NCBI GenBank assembly: GCA_050084515.1
Contig: CM114273.1
Location: 26,722,001-26,786,000, forward strand
Length of the DNA: 64,000 nt
Reading direction: 5' to 3'
From: Blasia pusilla
Taxonomy: Eukaryota > Marchantiophyta > Marchantiopsida > Blasiales
Shown: piece after piece, positions 12,885 through 22,679 of the stretch
How positions within the stretch are numbered: the stretch's first letter is position 1
How the letters are laid out: each line of letters opens with the position of its first letter
The notes under the pieces: model-generated
The model's database searches: none
What the model was told of the DNA's origin: nothing
The model's input: only the letters and a program-made list of their open reading frames with translations
Made by a program: the position numbers and the translations under genes

Positions 12885-14020
12885 CAATACATCATGAAGA
12901 AACATTGGGAAGAAGTACATATGGAAGGTACAACAACAAGCAAATGTTAGTGTAAGTATTGTTCATATTTTATGAAAACCTATAATAGCACGCGGATGGT
13001 GGAGCATTTTATACCAGAGAGACGAAAGAAAAAGGATGGGAATCATAATACCCATCATGCCAAATTATGTATGAAGGTCCCTCCTAGTATGTAATAGAAT
13101 CTCCGAAATAGGGTACTTGTGGGAAATATACAAGGACAAAGAAGGGAGGCAAGACCCTCGAGTCAATTTAAGAACACATTGCCATTACAAATGGGTTTGG
13201 AATAGACAAGAAATATTGTTTTTGTTGTGTCCAATGTTGATGCGGTTGCGTACATGATACCGAGTGACAGTCTCAATAAATGCAAAGGAGTATTTGGCCC
13301 GAGTCGAGCGACTAGTAGCACTTGAAAGAAGCAAGTTGATGTGAGGGATTCTTTCAACATCCAAGGAATATAAGTCGTAAATAACATGTGGGCAAAATGT
13401 TTCTACGAATGTGGAATACCATTCAAAGATGCTTTCAAGAAAGCAATGTTGGAAACAATAAAAATGAAGGGTTACTTAGGTCCTAGTTACAATTTGTTGC
13501 ACATCACTCTACTTGAGAAACATATGGGGAAGGTGAAGTAAAAGATGGATAGGATATTGGATAATTTGTGTTTGGGGACCACGATCATCACGGATTCTTG
13601 AACCAATACGAGGAGTGAGTCTTTAGTGAACATCGTGGTATCGTATCCATAAGGTGAGGTCATAATCAAGTCTATAGACACAAAGGGGGAATCCAAAACT
13701 GCTGAATGGTTAGCAAGTCACAAAGAGAGGACTATCGTGCCCATATATCCAAAGAATGTGTTGCCAATTATGACAAAAAACACTAGCAATGAACCAACAA
13801 CAAAGAAACTTATTGAAGCAAAGTTTCCTCAAATTCTTTGGGATGGATATGTATCACATTCTCTTGATCTGGTATGCAAAGAAGGGGATAAATGACCTTG
13901 GATGGACATGATGTTTGCACAAGCTCGTGAGATGGTAGTATATGTGAAGACAAGAACTTGGGCGATGGAAAAATTCATGGAAACCAACCTAGTCAAGAGA
14001 CGATTGTTACTTCCTACAAA
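12885..14020 (+). pseudogene. hAT-type transposase pseudogene with DUF659 region
   Basis: The N-terminal part at 12887-13098 resembles a BED zinc finger: a Trp-containing start (KKHWEEVHMEG), then CKYC, ending in a basic HH-containing segment. The central part at 13330-13900 matches the DUF659 region of plant hAT-like transposases: WAKCFYECGIPF, then LGPSYNLLHITLLEKHMGKV, then TTIITDS followed by a stop in place of the conserved Trp, then TNTRSESLVNIVVSYP and IKSIDTKGESK. The end, LWDGYVSHSLDLVCKEGDK followed by AREMVVYVKTRTWAMEKF, fits the start of the RNase-H-like half. At least six in-frame stops and a missing C-terminus, including the hATC dimerisation region, show it is dead. It ends abruptly where gypsy fragment A begins. 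Confidence 0.8.
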
Positions 14021-14039
14021 TAGAGGTACTTCCTGCCCT

Positions 14040-14560
14040 CAACTCCCCCACCCTATTGGCTATTGGCAACGGTGGTCTATCATCCCGCATCACCACCTGA
14101 GATCGACGCCCTGAGCCCAAAATAGCATCCATTGTGAGATGTGATGCTCTCTGAACTCCATCGTATGCTTGATTCAGTACCTCTGATGGTATCAGGTTTG
14201 TCCACCACAACCGTGGACGATGGGCACGTGAGCCAACTCTCACTGCATCTAACAATATAGCAGGTCCTAACCAAGACCTGACGTGATGCATACTCGTCAT
14301 CACAAGTGCACGCGTGTCTCCCAACAATGGCACGTTCTCCAAAATATATGCCGGAGAACATGTCAAACTCTCTTGCAAGTGTCTCACTACTCGTAGCATC
14401 TCCCAAAACATCCCTCATCTCGGATCCTACAATCCAAACCCTCGGCCAACTGATGAATGACCCTGATATGGCCATCTAGCAATCACCAAATGAATGGTGC
14501 CAACTTTATCCAGATCCTGTGCTTCCACCAAAGAGATGTCGGCGGGAAGCATATGCTGAT
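14040..14560 (-). pseudogene. cytosine-5 DNA methyltransferase domain, fragment in copy A
   Basis: Reading down from 14560, one frame gives LPADISLVEAQDL, then HLVIARWPYQGHSSVGRGFG, two stops and then MFWEMLRVVRHLQE. YILENVPLLGDTRA (motif VI, ENVP at about 14331-14343) and VRVGSRAHRPRLWWTNL (motif VIII region) follow. The motif IV Pro-Cys-Gln of C5-methyltransferases reads Pro-Tyr-Gln here (codon at 14466-14468), so the catalytic Cys is lost. Motif I and the C-terminal motifs are missing. The sequence clearly parallels copies C and D, so it was inherited with the element rather than inserted separately. Confidence 0.8.
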
Positions 14561-14692
14561 ACCTCGTACTGCAGCTACCGGCAATAACTCAAGACATATA
14601 TGGACCAATCTCGTCACGTGACGTAATCATACTTGCCGCACACGGGTTTAGGATGTTAGATCTCTCACAACTATCCTCTGTCGAGCCATATA

Positions 14693-15244
14693 CTATGTTG
14701 GTGAACCGCCTCCAATTGAGGTTTGTATCATGAAGGGACAAGGCTCAATATTGGCCTTCCATAACCCCAACGCTAACCAAGCCGCCTTCCCTAACATCAA
14801 AGGCAACTCTCCGGAATCAAGTAGGACGTGCAGGGGGTGGTACAATATCCCCGTCAGACTAACCAAGCGAAATAATCCAGCTCGGTTATCCAATAACACC
14901 ACGCTAGGCCGCAACATGGCTCGCTCTATGGCCGGCTGAGCTGGCATATCTACCAACTTCTCTGTGGGGAACGTCCCGAGCACCTCCTCCGAAGGCAAGT
15001 CCACCACCTCTGAAAAAGAGGCAATCACCTCTCCACGCTCACACAATGTGGCAGCCAGCCGGAACACCTCAGTTGGTCCAACTCCCAACATCCCCAACTC
15101 TATGGCGGAAAATGGCGGCGTGTGGCTCATCCTAGTGGCCACCTCCAACATTATGGTCGACATTGACTCAACTCGAGCCGACATAGGAGCTGCCACTCCA
15201 ACTCCTTGTGACGTCGACGCACTTGCCTGATCTGTATGCACCAC
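14693..15244 (-). pseudogene. gypsy aspartic protease region, copy A
   Basis: An open frame of 183 codons. Its C-terminal third contains VLLDSGELPLMLGKAAWLAL, a retropepsin-type D-S-G active-site segment followed by a hydrophobic stretch. The N-terminal two thirds align with the region before the protease in copy D; shared landmarks are LAATLCERG, the DMP/EMPARPAIE-like segment and VVLLDN. The frame is open for longer than in D, making this the best view of that region. The protease C-terminal half is cut off by a deletion. Confidence 0.7.
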
Positions 15245-15289
15245 TGCTCGTCAAGGCACCATCGACGGCGTGTGTAGTGCCTCTGACAA

Positions 15290-15785
15290 TATCACGATTG
15301 TTAGGATAGATCAATGGGATCTAGCAGAGCATCTGCACGAGTAGTGGAGGATAGGCTGAGGAGGTTGAGGATAACCTGTTGAGGCCCCGGGAAACCTTCG
15401 TTTTGGCTAATTTGGAGCCATATAGAGAAACTTACTATTTCAAGTAAGTTTCCATGTTAGGGATAGTTGACTTTCCACTTTGGAAAGTGGCCCTTGACCC
15501 GCTACATCAAGTAAAGAGCCAAGGAGGAGACCTGCGACCATAGGTTATCGTTGAGAGGGCTTGGGAGAGGGAAGGGGGTATACCTCCAAGAGAGAGAGCT
15601 TGAGAGCTCATTCTCTCTTTGTTGAACCTCTTGGCATAAGGCGGCAGAGCTATGGTTCCTTGCGTTATGAGTGTCACCCAAGCCTCTCATTAGGACAGTG
15701 GATTTGGTTTGACATGAGAAAGAGTGCACACCTTTGAGAGGTATGGTGTGAGATGATGTAGAGAAAGATTGGATCTTACTTTACA
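15290..15785 (+). mobile_element. LTR (L part) of the DNMT-gypsy family
   Basis: Starting TATCACGATTGTTAGGATAG and ending GATCTTACTTTACA, it matches the reverse complement of the LTR at 49076-49595. It is followed, as there, by AAGAGAGAATGAGAGAGTGA, so it is a 5' LTR with the start of its leader. Its orientation is opposite to fragment A. The leader is cut at about 15845 by the copia element. Confidence 0.75.
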
Positions 15786-15845
15786 AAGAGAGAATGAGAG
15801 AGTGAGAGAGCTTCATGGGGACTGTGTTCCCCATTTAGCGGAATT

Positions 15846-16235
15846 GTATGAAGCCCCCTTGTATGAGGAGAAGCCTAGATTGATGGTTCCGACTTAGACG
15901 TCGAAGGAGTCATAGTAATATCACGTAGGTGGTTTACGGAGTAGCGGTACTAGGATTATCTAACCCTATATTGCATCAGGGTGCAGGGCACCCTACTGCA
16001 ATATAGGGATGCAATTTTTCTATTAATAGAAACAAAGAAAAATAGGTTAAAAACCTAGTTTTCCCGAGTAGTGAAATAGTCGGGAGCCGCAGCGGTAGCG
16101 TATTCTCGTATGTCGAGTTATCTCCATGTTCAAGTTCCATCGAAGCTCTTATGTGAGCGCACGGACGGACTAGGCCACTTTGTATCTCTAAGTTATGTAA
16201 AGATTTTAGTGATTTGGTCACTTTCTATTTTCTCA
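15846..16235 (+). repeat. copia 5' LTR
   Basis: It is collinear with 20374-20760, sharing GAGGAGAAGCCTAGATTGAT, the CCCTATATTGCATCAGGGTG block and the end TTTTCTCA. The first ~45 bp of the 3' LTR (TGTTAGATTCTCAACATCC...) are absent. A short inverted repeat (CCCTATATTGCA...TGCAATATAGGG) lies inside both copies and could form a hairpin in the transcript. Confidence 0.85.
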
Positions 16236-16237
16236 CA

Positions 16238-16249
16238 TGGTATTAGAGC
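16238..16249 (+). promoter_or_regulatory. copia primer binding site (tRNA-iMet)
   Basis: TGGTATTAGAGC directly after the 5' LTR matches the standard plant initiator-Met primer site at 11 of 12 positions. Confidence 0.85.
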
Positions 16250-16309
16250 AATAGCTTTTCGAGTATTTTGTATCTGGCGATCTAGTGTGTTTGCACAAAA
16301 TCTTGAGAG

Positions 16310-17282
16310 ATGGCTACTTCTTCGTCAGTTTGTGCTCGCCCTCCTCTGCTGGATGAAGGGAAGTTAGATGGGTCTAACTATACATTGTGGAAGTTCAAAA
16401 TGAGAACTGTCCTCGAATCATTTGAGATCTGGGAGACGGCCATAGGGGTCGATTCGAATCCACAAGCTACTTTGAGTTCTGCATATTCATCTTCATCTGG
16501 GGATATCGATCATGTTGTATTGTTGGCATGGAAACGCAGAAACGCTAATGCTCTATATGCAATTATTACGAACATACAACCACTGCTGCTGAGGCATGGA
16601 ACATTGTGAAGAATCAGTATGAAATGAGGAATGAGACTCGGATTCAGAATCTGGAGATCAGCTTATGTCCGAGAAATTTTCAGAAGGAGAAAGCGCAGAG
16701 CAATTTTTGACAAGGATCAAGAATCTTCAAGATCAGATGGCGTATGTAGGAATTTCAAAGTCTAGCAAAGATTTGGTACGTCGGTGCATAAGGATTTTGC
16801 CTCCAAGGTATGACAGTTTGGTCATTGTATTGAATACTCAAGTAAGACCCACGCCGCTTACTTTTGAACAAGTTAGTGCAATGTTGGTAGAAGAGGAAAT
16901 GCGCTTCAAAGCAAGAGAGGGAAGTGATGCAATATTTACTGCCAACGTACAGAGAGGTAGAAATCAAGATTATAGTTCAAATTTCAAGAAGAAATTCCCA
17001 AGGAAAGCCTTCAAATGCTTTTATTGTGGTAAGCTAGGTCATCTTATCAAAGATTGTAGAAAGAGGAGTCAAGATGAGAAGAACGATTGTTTAAGACCTA
17101 AGAAGGAGTCTGGAAATTCTGTAGAACTAGGAGAACATAAAGTAGATGCTTGGGTAGCAATCGAAGAGTTTTGCATACAGGCAGAACATTCCACTAAGTC
17201 AAAGAGTGAAGATGCATGGGTGCTTGATAGTGGAGCATCTAGGCATATGACCAATCAGAAGGATTGGTATAGCTCCTTATAG
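16310..17282 (+). pseudogene. copia gag and protease
   Basis: The frame opens with an ATG at 16310. Its N-terminal DGSNYTLWKFKMRTVLES segment is typical of UBN2-type copia gag. A frameshift near 16600 moves the frame; from 16665 the gag continues with AEQFLTRIKNLQDQM and ILPPRYDSLV. A zinc knuckle, CFYCGKLGHLIKDC (CX2CX4HX4C), lies near 17015-17060. The protease starts with WVLDSGASRHMT (D-S-G active site) near 17218-17255. A TAG at 17280 interrupts the protease; matching sequence resumes at once (FVTVGNNAKCPVEGKGTI), so it is a point mutation. Confidence 0.9.
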
Positions 17283-18750
17283 CCTCTACAAGAGCCCATC
17301 TTTGTTACTGTTGGGAATAATGCAAAGTGCCCTGTAGAAGGGAAAGGCACAATTTCTTTAGTCTCACAAAAAGGAGATGAAAAGAAGTTAATTGATGTAC
17401 TGTACGTACCACAGTTGAAGCAAAATTTGATTTAGTGGCAATATTATGTGATCGTGATCTAGAAGTTTGTTTCAAGAAAACTGGATCAGTCATTGAGGAT
17501 GCCAATGGGAAATTAGTGGGTGAAGATATACGACGTGGAAATATCTACGAGTTGTATGCTTTCACAACAACTGTAGGTACAGATCTTAGTAGCAGTAAGT
17601 TGTGGCATGAAAGATTCGGTCACCTAAGTTTTCCCTTACTAAGTCAGATGCAGAAATCTGGCATGGTTGCTGATTTACCAACAATTTCTGGAGTGTCGGA
17701 TACTTGTGAAGCTTGTATGATAGGCAAGCAACACCGACAACCATTTCCACAAGAGTCCAGCAATAGAGCAAAGGCTCCTCTAGAGTTGATAGATGCTGAC
17801 CTCTGTGGTAAAATGAGAACAGTGGCATTAGATGGTTCTTCCTACTTCTTTTTAGTTGTCGACGATTATAGTAGGAAGTTGTGGGTGTATTTCCTTCGTG
17901 ATAAGGCAAGTGTTTTTGGAAAATTTTAAGTATGGCTCAAGCTGGTTGAGAATGAGACAGGAAAGAAGGTACAGAAGCTTCGCACCAATCAAGGAGGAGA
18001 ATTCTTATCAACAGAATTCAACAAATATTTGGGGGAGCATGGAATCAAGCAACAGTTAACCACAGCACATACACCATAACAAAATGGAGTTGTTGAGCGT
18101 CAAAACCGTACAGTGGTGGAGATGGCAAGATGTATGATGAAAGCAAAAGGTTTGACAGAAGGATTTTAGGCTGAAGCTCTTAATACTGCCGTTTACATTC
18201 TAAATAGAAGTGCTACCAAGTCAGTGCAAGGCATGACTCCTCATCAATCATACTTATTTAAGGTACCATCAGTCCAACATTTTAGGACTTTTGGTAGTGA
18301 GTGCTTTGTACATATTCCTCAAGCATCCAAGACCAAGCTGGAGTCCAAGAGCAGGAAGTGCATCTTTATGGGATACAGTGATGAGTCTAAAGCTTATCGC
18401 CTATAGTGTCCTGAGGCAAAGAAGATGCTTGTGAGTCGTAATGTGGTGTTCCAGGAACAACCTCGTCAAGTGGCGGATATCAGTGGTCCATCCACATTAT
18501 CATCAAACAAAGAGATAACCCACCAGAGCACACCACCAATGTTTACACCAGATCATCAAGAAGAAGAATTTGGTGATGATTACAAAGAGCAGCCTGCTCT
18601 TCCACTACGATCGTCATACCCTAAGTGGATAAAGCAGCTCTTGGATGGTAAGGATCCACCAGCAACTGATGAAGTTGCTACACATCCAAGGAGATCCAAG
18701 AGACTAGAGGAGCAGAGTAGAGCTTTCGCACATCTCTTCAACATGGCCTT
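17283..18750 (+). pseudogene. copia integrase
   Basis: The GAG-pre-integrase zinc region carries LWHERFGHLS and CEACMIGKQHRQPF (HHCC type) at about 17600-17740. The catalytic core shows the first Asp in LIDADLCGKM, the second in FFLVVDDYSRKLWVYF, and the Glu in QNGVVERQNRTVVEMARCMM (about 18080-18140). A frameshift lies near 17925, and stops occur at about 18078, 18168 and 18404. The C-terminal segment SRKCIFMGYSDESKAYRL and the spacer to RT follow, as usual for copia. Confidence 0.9.
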
Positions 18751-20300
18751 GATGACAGAAGTCTTGAAGGTGGAAGAGCCATCATGCTTGGATGAGGCCC
18801 TTGCTCATCCTCAATGGAGAGAGGCCATGCAGATGGAGATGGACAATATTCAGAGAAATGAAACTTGGACTTTGGTTGAGAAGCCAAAGGACAGGAAGAT
18901 AATACGCACCAAGTGGGTGTACAAGACCAAGTACAAGTCGGACGGTATATTGGATAAATTCAAAGCAAGGTTGGTTGCACAAGGATGCTCACAAATCAAA
19001 GGTTTTGACTACTATGAGACTTTTGCTCCTACTGGAAGGATAACAACCATTCGAATTGTTCTAGCGGTTGCAGGAACAAGACATTGGCTTGTATACCAAT
19101 ACAATGCGAAGTTTGCCTTTCTGAACGGGGGTCTCAAGGAGGAGTTGTATGTATCTCAACCACCAGGTTTTGAGACACCCGGATCATAAGAGAAAGTTTG
19201 TTTAATTCATCGAGTATTGTATAGGTTGAAGCAAGCCCCAAGGGTATGGTATCAACGAATAAATACATTCTTCCGAGAGAAGGGTCTCATCAAGAGTCCG
19301 TAAGAAGAAAATTTTTATGTGTTTTGCGAAGATGGGATGTATATGTTGATAGGCTTGTATGTGGATGATATTATCATCACAGGAGACCACACTAAGAAAA
19401 TAGAGGAAATGAAGGGAGTGTTGAAATCTGAGTTTGAAATGTTAGATTTAGGTCTTTTGCACTACTTTATAGGGCTGGAGATTTGGCAACAGTCAGATTC
19501 TATTTTTCTCTCTCAGCAAAAGTATGCTCGAGAAATCTTGAAGCCATTCGGGATGACTGAGTGTAAGGCAGTGGTCTCGCCAATGGAGGTAGAGTTGAAA
19601 CTCTCGATGGAGGATGTTTCACCATTGGTAGATGAAAAGTTGTACAGAAATCTTATAGCCAATTTGATATTTTTGTGTAACACTAGACCAGACATTAGCT
19701 TCGTTGTGGGAGTGTTGAGTAGGTTCTCAACTAAGCCTCGTGAGAACCATTGGAAGGCAAGGATGTGTGTGTTGAAGAACATCAAAAGCACTATCGAGTA
19801 CCGCATCACCTATGGAGCAGGGATGGAAATGACAAGTTTTTGTGACGCGGATTGGGCAAGAGATTCAGATTCTCGAAGATCAGTTTCAGGTTATTGCTTC
19901 TTAGTAGGATCAGGTATGGTGTCATCTATCAGAAAGAAGCAACCTACATTGGCTCTTTCTTCTATCGAGGCAGAGTACAAGGCGGTTTGTTATGCTTCTT
20001 GTGAAGCAGTATGGTTGAGATGGATATTGGAGGACATAGGAGAAGCACCAAAAAGTGCTACTGTAATGTGATGTGGCAATCAGAGTTGCATTGCCATAGC
20101 ACATAATCCTCTATTTCATGCTCGTACGAAGCACATAGAGATCCAGTATCATTTTGTTCGTGAATTGATCGAGAGAGAGGTTTTGAAGTTAGTCTATTGT
20201 CCAACAGAGGATAACCATGCAGACATCTTCACGAAATCTTTGAGCGGAGATCAGCTTCACCAACATCTCAAGGATCTTGGCATAGGTCCAAGACAGTAGT
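18750..20300 (+). pseudogene. copia reverse transcriptase and RNase H
   Basis: RT begins with HPQWREAMQMEMDNIQRNET and RTKWVYKTKYKSDG, then KARLVAQGCSQIKGFDYYET. The catalytic motif is LYVDDIIITG near 19359-19385. RNase H shows FCDADWARDSDSRRSVSGY, ALSSIEAEYKAV and TKHIEIQYHFVRE. In-frame stops at about 19187, 19301 and 20069 break the frame, but almost all of the domain is readable, so inactivation is fairly recent. The final stop at about 20298 lies just before the polypurine tract. Confidence 0.9.
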
Positions 20301-20319
20301 CCATATGAGAGTGGATATT

Positions 20320-20328
20320 GAGGGGGGG
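20320..20328 (+). promoter_or_regulatory. copia polypurine tract
   Basis: GAGGGGGGG just before the TG that opens the 3' LTR is in the position expected for the plus-strand priming tract. Confidence 0.8.
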
Positions 20329-20760
20329 TGTTAGATTCTCAACATCCATTCCTCTAAGCACCATTAATCTGATCGGACCCCTTGTGTGAGGAGAAGCCTA
20401 GATTGATGGTTCCGACTTAGACGTCGAAGGAGTCATAGTAATATGACGTAGGTGGTTTACGGAGTAGCGGTACTAGGATTATCTAACCCTATATTGCATC
20501 AGGGTGCGGGGCACCCTGATGCAATATAGGGATGAAATTTTTTTCTATTAATAGAAATGAAGAAAAATAGGTAAAAACCCTAGTTTTCTCGAGTAGTGAA
20601 ATAGTCGAGAGCCACAGCGGTAGCGTATTCTCGTATATCAAGTTATCTCCATGTTCATGTTCCATCAAAGCTCTTCTATGACCACACGGACGGACTACGC
20701 CACTTTGTATCTCTAAGTTATGTAAAGATTTCAGTGATTTCGTCACTTTCTGTTTTCTCA
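20329..20760 (+). repeat. copia 3' LTR
   Basis: 432 bp with ends TGTTAGATTCTC and GTTTTCTCA. It matches the 5' LTR closely. The same LTR family occurs in reverse at 62913-63266. Confidence 0.9.
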
Positions 20761-21408
20761 TATGGGTACGCCCTGATAGCTCTTCCCCAACTGTCCAAAG
20801 AACTCCGTTGTGATACTAAAGCTAGGTGGCCCTCTATCACCAGCGGCCTCTGCCACATTGTTTGTCTCACTGCCCTCCTCTCCATCTAGTCTCCGAGTTG
20901 ATGGTGTGGATCTCTCTCCTCTCACAATCCCATCATATGCCTTGCAACCACGAGTGGACACATACCCTGGAGCTCAATACATCCTTGAGGCATCAATCTC
21001 AACTGAATATAGCGATCCCAACTTCATGTAATCATCCATCGGAGGACCCTCCAAGTTCTAGAACAACCCCTTCCATGCCATGAAAGGGTTGAACCGTGTT
21101 GGGGTCCGTATCTCCTAGAAATCGCACCAGATGTCAAATTCTTGGATGAAGTCCTGTAAGTCGGTGGTGCCCACTGCACCCGAGAAACAACGCATGCCCC
21201 GATGGCTCACGTCGTCCATCTCCTGCCAAGTGACACTGCCTCCATCTACGATCTCGTCACTAGACCGGTTGTCTAGTGATGACAATCCAACCACATATGG
21301 ATGTAGAGGTAGCTCCTCACTCGTAACCCCTCGGTATCTCACTCCACTCCGTATCACCCCACTACTATTGCTCGCACTACCCCGTTCTTCCAAACCCGGG
21401 AAGAACAT
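20761..21408 (-). pseudogene. gypsy gag N-terminal part, copy B
   Basis: An ATG at 21406-21408 opens a 97-codon frame with RYRGVTSEELPLHPY and MDDVSHRGMRCFSGAVGTTD. It aligns with gag of copy D (MDDRGRGLSRFSGALGTIEL). After stops it continues as FNPFMAWKGLF, then GPPMDDYMKLG and finally TEFFGQLGKSYQGV, matching the D segment VEFFAELRASYHGVW. The RT-distal half of gag is missing. It retains a longer open N-terminus than D. Confidence 0.65.
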
Positions 21409-21638
21409 CGTGATGACAACTCTGTGTCGTGCGCATACATATCGCTACACAACATACATCGCTCGTCACATCTACACCACACAACACCGATCTTCCCCAC
21501 ACACGAGTCGATCCACATATGTACAAAAATGAACTCATACATATACATGGAGATCACACAACCGCCCCCCTAGCTGGCAGTTGGATCCCCCTAACTCCAG
21601 ATAGAAAATATCACATCTCTCTGACATGACCTACTACC

Positions 21639-21745
21639 CTATACACATCTCGGACACATCCATCGTCTCGTGGGAACCACATCAAGAGGGGGGGTCAGAC
21701 ATGACATATGCCACCCTCGAGAACAACCATCACATACCAACATGG
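21639..21745 (-). pseudogene. PHD finger C-terminal half, copy B
   Basis: The minus-strand frame from 21742 reads LVCDGCSRGWHMSCLTPP and, further on, RRWMCPRCV before the TAG at 21639-21641. It keeps the third to eighth zinc ligands (CxxC, HxxC, CxxC), the conserved Trp and a stop right after the last Cys, as in copy D. The first ligand pair is lost where an unrelated leader begins at about 21745. Its substitutions relative to D (A to S, TRVPRG to DVVPTR) spare every zinc ligand. Confidence 0.8.
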
Positions 21746-21832
21746 TGAAGATCCAATGGTGAACATAGGAGGTTTAGCTTGAAGCTACCTAAATTTTCAT
21801 AAGGTGAGTTACATTTTCCTTTGTTATGTGAT

Positions 21833-22563
21833 GCTCTTATACCATTCTCTAACCACCCTTGGTATTCCAATTGTGCGGACCGTCTAATAAAGAAAATAAA
21901 GGGTCCTAATAGGTAGTGTTTGTGAGCCCTAGAATGGGGCAGATATGCTTTTGCAATCGAGGAGGTTAGTTCTTGGTGGTGGTGGTGGTGGTGCTATTGC
22001 TTCTATCGTTGTAACTACTCCTGCTAAAATTATTGTTGTTCTTGCTATTGCAGTAGAAGCTACTATTATAGGTATTTCCCCTCCCCCACTTCCTCCCTCT
22101 TTCCCCTGTATGTCAATCCCCCCTTCCCTTCCCCTTCCCCTTCCCCTTTCGCTTCCCTCTCTACATCTCTTTCTTTCCCTCCATGATAAATTAGTGAGGA
22201 GAAAGATTGAGTGGGGAGAGTGTGGAAAAACTCCTAAACAAGCATAAATGATGGGATATGGCTCACACATGTAAACCACCATCGGGAATTTTTTTGCAAT
22301 GTGAGAATGAGTGGAGGTTGATCCCCTTCTCAATTGTATAGGGTATGTATGAGCAACCCGAACCCTAATCCTAACCATAGTCTCGAGTTATACTATTTAT
22401 GGTTAACTAACCATACTTTAGATATTCGTGCTTAACTAACCAACCAAGTATAACCTTTCCTACTTCGTATGAGTACCAAATATAGCAGTTCACGTGTTTG
22501 ATGAGCTTGAATATAACTTAGTCTTCAATACTTCCTAGCAAGCTCATATTGATATCTCTAACA
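21833..22563 (-). mobile_element. copia-type LTR with primer-site-like sequence
   Basis: On the minus strand the LTR starts TGTTAGAGATATCAATATG at 22563 and ends just before TGGTATAAGAGC (21844-21833), a one-mismatch tRNA-iMet primer site. It follows copia RNase H (22680), as a 3' LTR should, yet is also followed by a primer site, as a 5' LTR would be. It contains a GGT microsatellite (about 21973-21993) and a C/T-rich block (22080-22180). Part of it (22203-22535) is related to the 314-bp insertion at 41221. Confidence 0.6.
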
Positions 22564-22679
22564 CCTAAATTATTTTTAAACACCTTAAACTTATGTCTAA
22601 GAAATGATTTTATAAAGATATCAACAATTTACTGATCTATACCTATATACACAAGATCAATTTTTATTACAAGAACTTT

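Larger units (their letters stand above)
14025..15289 (-). mobile_element. DNMT-gypsy fragment A (protease and methyltransferase part)
   Basis: A minus-strand piece of the gypsy family that is best preserved at 39.3-49.6 kb. Reading down from 15289 it contains the region before the protease, the protease DSG segment and a truncated methyltransferase. It is joined at one end to the hAT remnant (about 14025) and at the other to an LTR in the opposite orientation (15290). The linker between protease and methyltransferase is shorter than in copy D, so the copy is internally deleted. Gag, RT and integrase are absent. Confidence 0.75.
15846..20760 (+). mobile_element. Ty1/copia retrotransposon, nearly full length
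   Basis: It has two LTRs, a tRNA-iMet primer site after the first, a polypurine tract before the second, and gag, protease, integrase, RT and RNase H in copia order. The 3' LTR is complete (20329-20760, TG...CA). The 5' LTR lacks about 45 bp of its start and abuts gypsy leader sequence. I could not find a target-site duplication: the left neighbour is an LTR leader and the right neighbour is gag of copy B. Several stops and frameshifts make it non-autonomous. Confidence 0.9.
20761..21745 (-). mobile_element. DNMT-gypsy fragment B (PHD end, terminal repeat, gag start)
   Basis: Read on the minus strand the order is unusual. The PHD finger end (21745-21642) comes first, then a short 3' untranslated part, a G-rich tract (about 21563-21553), the S terminal repeat (about 21552-21417) and then the start of gag (21408-20761). 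The 3' end of one copy therefore runs through a single terminal repeat into the 5' end of a gag, as in a tandem or recombined element. Gag is cut exactly at the edge of the copia 3' LTR. Confidence 0.7.

Noticed and set aside
21945-22378. ORFs on both strands with Gly, Pro or Arg/Glu runs
   Set aside because: They come from a GGT microsatellite and a C/T-rich block inside an LTR.
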